Shown here piece by piece: positions 1-3,808 of a stretch of DNA of 5,761 nucleotides. Below the pieces are notes generated by a model. That model did no database searches. It had not been told where the DNA came from and saw only the letters and a list, made by a program, of their open reading frames with translations. The translations under genes were made by a program, and so were the position numbers. The first letter of the stretch is position 1, and every line of letters starts with the position of its first letter. The stretch is taken from positions 1 through 5,761 of the forward strand of contig JADGCJ010000191.1 of the NCBI GenBank assembly GCA_015229045.1. Direction: 5' to 3'. This DNA is from Magnetococcales bacterium (GTDB lineage Bacteria > Pseudomonadota > Magnetococcia > Magnetococcales > DC0425bin3).

Positions 1-818
1 AAAATCAGCAGCCAATCCTTTTCCCGATTCAACCAATCGTGGACAAAACGGCGTTTGGCCTCGATATCCCCTTCCCGGTAGCCCAGCTCCTGCGCCAGGG
101 CATCAAACCCCGCGCTCAACCCCGCTTCGGTTTCCGCCAGCAGCCACCAGATCCGTTGATACTCTCCGAGATGGCGATGGGCGTATTCCAAAGCGGTCTG
201 CGTCTTGCCGATGCCGCCCAGCCCGTGGATGGTCTGGGTCAGGGCCTGGGTGGCGGTGGTGCCGAAGCCTTGGGCCAACTGGCGCAACACCTCCTCCCGT
301 CCGGTGAACAGGAGGTTGCGGGAAGGCAGGTTGTGGTGGCAGGTGACGGATGCAGGCGTTGCCGGAACGGAGGGGAGTTCAGCGAGGATTTCAGCAATAT
401 TGAGGGTGACTTCGGTCCAGGCTTGATCGGAATCGGCATAGGATTTGACCGGTTTACCATCCTTGGGCAAGGCCTGGTATCTGGCGATTTGGTCCTTGGT
501 CCAGGGACAATGACGGATGATGATGGGCACCAACCGGGTTCTTCCGGTGCGGTGTTGTTCCAGCAGTTGCGGAACCTCTTCATCCTGGATGAAATCGGAG
601 GCCAGAAAATCGGCGCTGATCAGCAGGATTCCCAGGCGGCATTCCCGCAAAGCCTGCTCGATCTGAGGCCGCCACTCCTCGCCAATCCTGATTTGCCGAT
701 CCATCCAGGGCTGGATTTTCTTCTGGCGAGTCAACACCTTAAGGAATTTGAGCAGCGCGTCCTTATAGGCTTCATCTTCATGGGCATACGAAATGAATAT
801 CTTGACCGGATCGCTCAT
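1..818 (-). CDS. TIR domain / NB-ARC (NLR-like STAND) protein, partial (3' end beyond left edge)
   Basis: Reading the minus strand from the ATG at 818 gives 272 uninterrupted codons that run off the left edge. Residues 5-135 form a TIR domain: KIFISYAHEDE at 6-16, WMDRQIRIGEEW at 38-49, then SADFLASDFIQDEE at 68-81. E80 sits where TIR NADases carry their catalytic glutamate. Residues 169-272 start an NB-ARC ATPase: LLFTGREE at 169-176, a Walker A P-loop GLGGIGKTQ at 199-207 (K205, T206), then ALEYAHRH and RIWWLLAE. The last visible residues, DWLLI, lead into the expected Walker B strand. Known of the family: such proteins are cytoplasmic, the C-terminus (often TPR repeats) senses a trigger, NB-ARC oligomerises, and TIR consumes or converts NAD+. 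That role here is inferred. The start is the first ATG, placed right before the TIR strand; its Shine-Dalgarno is weak, and an in-frame TTG lies immediately upstream. It lies downstream of dctP but beyond dctP's terminator, so it is probably transcribed separately. Other-strand ORFs here are shadows. Confidence 0.9.
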   Translation of the reverse strand, partial: MSDPVKIFISYAHEDEAYKDALLKFLKVLTRQKKIQPWMDRQIRIGEEWRPQIEQALRECRLGILLISADFLASDFIQDEEVPQLLEQHRTGRTRLVPIIIRHCPWTKDQIARYQALPKDGKPVKSYADSDQAWTEVTLNIAEILAELPSVPATPASVTCHHNLPSRNLLFTGREEVLRQLAQGFGTTATQALTQTIHGLGGIGKTQTALEYAHRHLGEYQRIWWLLAETEAGLSAGFDALAQELGYREGDIEAKRRFVHDWLNREKDWLLI

Positions 819-857
819 CAATCGGCTCGATGACAGGCAATGAGGGAAAAGGCGGGT

Positions 858-883
858 CTCCTTCCCGCTTTGGCGGGAAGGAG
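858..883. repeat. 11-bp perfect inverted repeat (operator-like palindrome or hairpin)
   Basis: The arms 858-868 (CTCCTTCCCGC) and 873-883 are perfect reverse complements around a 4-base loop. The element lies in the leader of the TIR-NB-ARC gene, 40 bases before its start codon. It also sits where transcription would start from the possible promoter at 885-913, a position typical of a repressor operator. On the minus strand it is followed within about 5 bases by a TTTT run, so a weak terminator or attenuator is the alternative. Its structure is certain; its function is inferred. Confidence 0.5.
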
Positions 884-884
884 C

Positions 885-913
885 AGAATAGAGGAGGAAA
901 GAAATAAAAACAA
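885..913 (-). promoter_or_regulatory. possible sigma70-type promoter for the TIR-NB-ARC gene
   Basis: On the minus strand there is a TTGTTT box at 913-908, exactly 17 bases of spacer, and TATTCT at 890-885 (3/6 and 4/6 consensus matches). It would start transcription near 878, inside the 858-883 palindrome, about 60 bases before the TIR start codon. The -35 box overlaps the T-tract of the dctP terminator. The match is modest and the T-rich context makes chance similarity possible. Confidence 0.3.
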
Positions 914-963
914 CACCTCGGGGCGCTGCCCCGAACCCCGCCGGGGGGGATAATCCCCCCCGG
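903..963 (-). terminator. double GC-rich hairpin terminator of dctP; REP-like element
   Basis: Read on the minus strand just after the dctP stop, two strong stem-loops follow in tandem. The first pairs 954-963 with 941-950, ten perfect base pairs (arms CCGGGGGGGA / TCCCCCCCGG) with a 3-base loop. The second pairs 928-933 with 919-924 (CGGGGC/GCCCCG, loop GCT). A T-rich run, GTGTTGTTTTTATTT, comes directly after. The second hairpin plus T-run is a standard intrinsic terminator for dctP, placed about 40 bases after its stop codon. The extra hairpin and very regular GC-rich layout resemble interspersed intergenic repeats seen in high-GC proteobacterial genomes; copy number cannot be judged from one window. 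Confidence 0.7.
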
Positions 964-972
964 ACCCCCGTA

Positions 973-1980
973 TTACAACTTCGCTGGATCGAAACCCGTC
1001 TCTTTGTAAATGGACTCCAACAACTCCCTGCCCACCCGGTCCGCCATCTCGCCATGCACCTTGACCATGGCCTTCTTCCACGCCAAACGCTGCTCCGGCG
1101 TCAACTCCACCACCTGCGTCCGGCCCGAAGCCTTCACCCCCTCCAACGCCTTGTCGTTCTCCTCCTTGGCAATCTGGTTGGCGTAAGCCGTGGCCTCCAT
1201 CATGGCCCGATCCAACTGAACCCGAACATCCGGGGCCAGATTCTCCCAAAAGGCCTTGTTCACAATCACCGCATAGCCCAGATAGCCATGATTCGAAACC
1301 GTCAAATGCTTCTGAACCTCATGCATCTTCTGGGTGAAAAAGTTGGAAACCGGATTCTCCGTGCCATCCACCACCCCGGTCTGCAACCCCTGATACACCT
1401 CCGAAAAAGCCATGGTCTGCGGCACCGCGTTCATCGACCGCATCTGCGCATCCAACACCTTCGACGACTGAATGCGCAGCTTCAACCCCTGAAAATCCTT
1501 CACCCCCAACAAGGCCCGGTTGGCGCTCATCTGCTTGAAGCCGTTGTCCCAAAAAGCCAGTCCCAAAATGCCCTTGGCCTCCAGCCGCTTCAACATCGCC
1601 TGACCCACCGGACCCTGGGTCACCTTGTGCAAATCGTCGTAATTGTCGAACAAAAACGGCAGATCAAACGCCTCGAACTCCTTCACCCCCAACGGCCCGA
1701 ACTTGGCCAGCGAAGGGGCCAACATCTGCACCACCCCCATCTGCAAAGCCTCCAGCTCCTCCTTGTCCTTGAAAAGCTGGCTGTTGGGATAAACCTCCAC
1801 CTTCACCCGGTTCTGGGTGTAAAGCGCCGCCAAATCGCGAAACTTCTCCGCCGCCTTGCCCTTCGGCGTCTCCACCGCCACCACATGGCTGAACTTGATC
1901 ACCACCGGCTCGGCCGCAACCGCGGCCCCGGAAAGACCGAGGCCCAACAAAACAGCCAGGAATCCCGCAACAATTTTCAT
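973..1980 (-). CDS. dctP: TRAP transporter C4-dicarboxylate substrate-binding protein DctP
   Basis: This complete 335-residue gene encodes the periplasmic receptor that captures C4-dicarboxylates (malate, fumarate, succinate type ligands) and delivers them to a DctQM membrane permease. Residues 1-23 are a Sec signal peptide with a hydrophobic core and an AVAA cleavage site. The mature part has the family pattern: VIKFSHVVA at 27-35, a KFGPLGVKEFEAFDLPFLF stretch near 93-111, FWDNGFKQMSANR at 143-155, LKLRIQSSKVLDAQM at 166-180 with the carboxylate-binding arginine expected at R169, then AFSEVYQGLQTGVVDGTENP at 191-210 and HEVQKHLTVSNHGYLGY at 220-236. Length is normal for DctP. The ATG is preceded by GGAG at 1991-1988 with 7 bases of spacing. 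No dctQ or dctM lies next to it: the downstream neighbour is the TIR gene beyond a terminator. It may serve a remote permease. The close match to the DctP signature makes a dicarboxylate ligand likely but not proven. Confidence 0.95.
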   Translation of the reverse strand: MKIVAGFLAVLLGLGLSGAAVAAEPVVIKFSHVVAVETPKGKAAEKFRDLAALYTQNRVKVEVYPNSQLFKDKEELEALQMGVVQMLAPSLAKFGPLGVKEFEAFDLPFLFDNYDDLHKVTQGPVGQAMLKRLEAKGILGLAFWDNGFKQMSANRALLGVKDFQGLKLRIQSSKVLDAQMRSMNAVPQTMAFSEVYQGLQTGVVDGTENPVSNFFTQKMHEVQKHLTVSNHGYLGYAVIVNKAFWENLAPDVRVQLDRAMMEATAYANQIAKEENDKALEGVKASGRTQVVELTPEQRLAWKKAMVKVHGEMADRVGRELLESIYKETGFDPAKL

Positions 1981-2024
1981 AATTTAGCTCCACTGTTCGC
2001 AATGGATGGAAGAATCACCACCAC

Positions 2025-2053
2025 AGCGTAGCCAAAGAGTTGCACCGACGCAA
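2025..2053 (-). promoter_or_regulatory. possible promoter of dctP
   Basis: On the minus strand there is TTGCGT at 2053-2048, a 17-base spacer and TACGCT at 2030-2025, each 3/6 to the sigma70 consensus. This predicts a start near 2018 and a leader of about 38 bases that includes the GGAG ribosome binding site. TRAP operons are often sigma54-dependent under DctBD control, but I saw no GG-N10-GC type site with correct spacing. Weak call based on spacing and position. Confidence 0.25.
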
Positions 2054-2190
2054 GCACAGCCTCTTGAGAAACCGTCGCGCTCAGGACGAGGACTGGAAAG
2101 AGAAAAAACAATTCGCTCTTTACTGTTTCTGACCAACCCTGATGAATGAGTGTCGGGGCAGCCCACGCGGGGTCATATCAGGGGGCAAGA

Positions 2191-2221
2191 CGAAAGAAAG
2201 CCGCCATATCGCTACGGCGGC
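2191..2221 (-). terminator. intrinsic terminator of the SDH-protease/small-protein operon
   Basis: On the minus strand a 6-bp perfect GC stem (GCCGCC at 2221-2216, GGCGGC at 2205-2200, 10-base loop) is followed by TTTCTTTCG. It lies about 45 bases past the stop of the frame-restored small ORF and about 65 past the stop of its current frame, as expected for the operon end. The T-tract is interrupted by C, so efficiency may be moderate. The rest of 1981-2265 holds no supportable gene; the short ORFs there have no RBS and protein-unlike composition. Confidence 0.5.
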
Positions 2222-2285
2222 CTTAGGGTGTTACTTTCGAAAATATCGGTAGCTCATCCGGTTTTTCAACAACCTTCGAAAAAGC

Positions 2286-2489
2286 TCATTTCCAGCATCG
2301 CGATCTCAGCGGTGGCATACTCGAATAGGGCAAACGCAACGGAGGGGCGGTGTCTGCCGAAGCGCCGAGTTTCACCATATCACACTGCAATCGCTCGATT
2401 TCGGTTAATTGCGACAGGATGATCTGCCCACTTCGGGTGTTCGCCAATTTTTCTCTGACAGCTTTAATGGAATCCTTTGGCATGGTCAT
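2286..2489 (-). CDS. small hypothetical protein, probably frameshifted near its 3' end (67 aa as read)
   Basis: I do not recognise a family. The start is well supported: AAGGAG at 2500-2495 lies 5 bases before the ATG at 2489, and that ATG overlaps the stop of the upstream protease gene as ATGA, so translation is probably coupled. Residues 1-50 look like a small charged, helical protein (SIKAVREKLANTRSGQIIL, then TEIERLQ). From about residue 51 the sequence becomes low-quality (PPLRLPYSSMPPLRSRCWK, stop at 2286). The alternative minus frame over the same DNA reads ALFEYATAEIAMLEMSFFEGC and stops at 2266. One extra base in the C4 run (plus-strand GGGG, 2344-2347) would join both parts into a 74-residue protein ending SADTAPSVAFALFEYATAEI and onward. 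So this is either a sequencing indel, a recent frameshift mutation, or, less likely, recoding. The function is unknown; close coupling suggests a partner of the protease. Confidence 0.65.
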   Translation of the reverse strand: MTMPKDSIKAVREKLANTRSGQIILSQLTEIERLQCDMVKLGASADTAPPLRLPYSSMPPLRSRCWK

Positions 2490-3394
2490 GATATCTCCTT
2501 GACGCCCAACACACTGTGGATAGCGAATGGCATGTTCATTTTGGCAAAATAGTCTATAGCAAGACTGTAGTAACTACGAATGACCGCATTCAAATCTGGC
2601 TTTTCGGCAAAATTATTAACGACTAACTTTATCTCTTCGCTCTCAAGCTCGCGAATTCCGATGCCACGGCCATGGGAATGCCATCGTTCAGGATCCCCAA
2701 GCACCTCCGCGATTTCACTGGCGCGCAGCCGTTTCATTTCCTCATTGACAGGTTCTCTGCGGGTAGAAGTTTCGGTCCAATCCTTGAATTTATGCTTTGG
2801 CAACCATTCTTTCAGTAAATCAACAGCATGATCTCTGGCTTGTTCTATAAAAAATACTTTTGCAGGATCAAATTTATTCAACAAAAAGAGTGTTTCGGCC
2901 CGTGTATTAGTCCCATCAATATCAGTATTAATTGCATTCATTAATTGGTAATACTTATTGAGATAACCTATTCCAGGGACAAAACCGTTCCGGTCTTCAC
3001 CATCAATCTGTGGATCTATTGGACCAAGCACGGAATAATAATCCATGTAGATTTCATCTCCAGACAAAACCAGGACAGTTCCTGCAGAATAAGCAAAATT
3101 AGGGACAATAAAAATCACTTCGCCATAATGCTGCCGAAAAACCCGATAAATGCGCTCCACAACTTCAATATAACCACCCGTGGTTTCAATAAGGACACAT
3201 AAACGTTTTTTCCGGTTATTCTCCTCCATCTCAACAAGTTCCTCGATACAATCCCGAACGGCGTCGTCCACACCCATCGATAAAGGTGAACGCATCAGGA
3301 TTACCTGCGCATCAAAAACTGCGCCAAGATCTTGGTTTTTGATTTTTAGTCTGTCTTCGACAACATCATCAGCTTTTATTATTTTCACAGCCAC
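2486..3394 (-). CDS. SDH_sah-type ClpP-fold serine protease homologue
   Basis: This 302-residue protein resembles the serine dehydrogenase proteinase (SDH_sah) branch of the ClpP/crotonase superfamily. The fold markers appear in order: a VILMRSPLSMGVDDAVRD strand-helix at 31-48, CVLIETTGGYIEVVERIYRVF at about 66-86 (TTGG as the oxyanion-hole region), PNFAYSAGTVLVLSGDEIYM at 98-117 with the predicted nucleophile S103, YSVLGPIDPQID at 120-131, and WHSHGRGIGI at 239-248 near the C-terminus. I saw no ClpP-like His directly after the nucleophile region, so the rest of the catalytic set is uncertain. There is no signal peptide and no obvious transmembrane segment, so it is probably cytoplasmic. The start is GTG at 3394 with AGGA only 3 bases away; the in-frame GTG at 3388 is 9 bases from the same AGGA and may be the true start (300 aa). 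Base composition is visibly AT-richer than dctP and the kinase gene, suggesting acquisition by transfer. Its stop overlaps the next gene. Substrate and role are unknown. Confidence 0.85.
   Translation of the reverse strand: MAVKIIKADDVVEDRLKIKNQDLGAVFDAQVILMRSPLSMGVDDAVRDCIEELVEMEENNRKKRLCVLIETTGGYIEVVERIYRVFRQHYGEVIFIVPNFAYSAGTVLVLSGDEIYMDYYSVLGPIDPQIDGEDRNGFVPGIGYLNKYYQLMNAINTDIDGTNTRAETLFLLNKFDPAKVFFIEQARDHAVDLLKEWLPKHKFKDWTETSTRREPVNEEMKRLRASEIAEVLGDPERWHSHGRGIGIRELESEEIKLVVNNFAEKPDLNAVIRSYYSLAIDYFAKMNMPFAIHSVLGVKEIS
2495..2500 (-). promoter_or_regulatory. ribosome binding site of the small ORF, embedded in the protease gene
   Basis: AAGGAG on the minus strand, 5 bases before the ATG at 2489. 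The same bases encode the last residues of the protease (VKEIS), so the Shine-Dalgarno is overprinted on coding sequence and followed by an ATGA stop/start overlap. This fixes the small-ORF start at 2489 rather than the in-frame ATG at 2483, which would be 11 bases away. Confidence 0.75.
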
Positions 3395-3432
3395 AATTCC
3401 TCATGGAAAAAAAGACTGAATGATATTCAAGC

Positions 3433-3465
3433 ATTCTATCGCTGGTTTTTAAAAAGACATAGAAT
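3433..3465. repeat. inverted repeat upstream of the protease gene (possible operator)
   Basis: ATTCTAT at 3433-3439 and ATAGAAT at 3459-3465 are perfect 7-bp inverted arms. They flank a central, self-complementary TTTTTAAAAA at 3446-3455. The right arm overlaps the -10 box of the possible minus-strand promoter at 3461-3489, an arrangement that fits repressor binding. AT-rich DNA yields such repeats by chance fairly often, so the functional call is tentative. Confidence 0.35.
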
Positions 3466-3489
3466 ACATCACGCCCGTAAATATAGTAA
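3461..3489 (-). promoter_or_regulatory. possible promoter of the protease/small-protein operon
   Basis: On the minus strand: TTACTA at 3489-3484 (3/6), a 17-base spacer, and TATTCT at 3466-3461 (4/6). It would give a start near 3454 and a leader of about 60 bases before the GTG start. It is the best-spaced pair I found in the AT-rich stretch upstream of the gene, but neither box is strong. Confidence 0.28.
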
Positions 3490-3723
3490 CAATACTCTGA
3501 CAGCATGCCTCAGCCTGCCGCAAAGATCAACCGCAAATCTGAACATGGAATGGCACCAAATCTCTGAACCCCTTCTCATCCGATTCCGCTTGCCTATTCC
3601 CCTCGTCACCCCACTGCCACGCCCCATTGCCACTTATGCCGCGCTCCTCACCCATGACCCCAAGAAGGGAGCAGCGGTGCCCTCCGATCAGCAAATACGA
3701 TTGCCCTGCTTCGCGTTCGGAAA

Positions 3724-3739
3724 CGCTTTTGCAAAAGCG
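3724..3739. promoter_or_regulatory. 16-bp perfect palindrome upstream of the sensor kinase (possible operator)
   Basis: CGCTTTTGCAAAAGCG is identical to its own reverse complement over all 16 bases, with no loop. That shape fits a dimeric DNA-binding protein site better than an RNA hairpin. It lies 69 bases before the kinase start codon. A weak promoter-like pair overlaps or follows it (TTGCAA at 3729-3734, CATACT at 3750-3755, 15-base spacer). GCGTT at 3713-3717 and AACGC at 3722-3726 make a second, overlapping inverted repeat. No T-tract follows, so a terminator is unlikely. Confidence 0.4.
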
Positions 3740-3808
3740 CATTGTGGGGCATACTGATGGTTCGAGATATCATGCCCAGCCAACCGGCTTTCGGGAGCTT
3801 CGGGGACC

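Larger units (their letters stand above)
3395..3808. other. divergent intergenic region without a supportable gene
   Basis: These 414 bases separate the start of the minus-strand protease operon from the start of the plus-strand sensor kinase, so both 5' control regions must lie here. Short ORFs on both strands (about 70-80 codons) lack Shine-Dalgarno sequences, overlap one another and show no recognisable motifs. The left third (to about 3500) is AT-rich like the protease gene. The rest returns to the GC-richer composition of the kinase gene, so the boundary of the presumed transferred segment may fall near 3500. I saw no tRNA, attachment-site repeat or insertion-sequence end. Confidence 0.6.

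Noticed and set aside
39..833. 264-codon plus-strand ORF opposite the TIR gene
   Set aside because: The translation is repetitive Gly/Gln-rich with no domain, while the opposite strand encodes an unmistakable TIR-NB-ARC protein.
818..1249. 143-codon minus-strand ORF overlapping the 3' end of dctP
   Set aside because: Glycine-rich out-of-frame shadow of dctP that runs through the terminator hairpins; no motifs.
1054..2031. 325-codon plus-strand ORF antisense to dctP
   Set aside because: It is His/Leu/Gln-rich and low in complexity, as expected from a mirror frame of a codon-biased gene; the dctP reading is certain.
1984..2166. 60-codon minus-strand ORF just upstream of dctP
   Set aside because: No Shine-Dalgarno and Ser/Cys/Arg-rich composition; it covers the likely dctP promoter.
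2150..2422. 90-codon plus-strand ORF
   Set aside because: It lies opposite the coupled small ORF and the terminator hairpin, with no RBS and no recognisable protein features.
3430..3470. CRISPR-like or attachment-site repeats at the edge of the AT-rich segment
   Set aside because: Only a single short inverted repeat was seen; there are no spaced direct repeats, no matching copy at the other end near 2200, and no integrase or tRNA.
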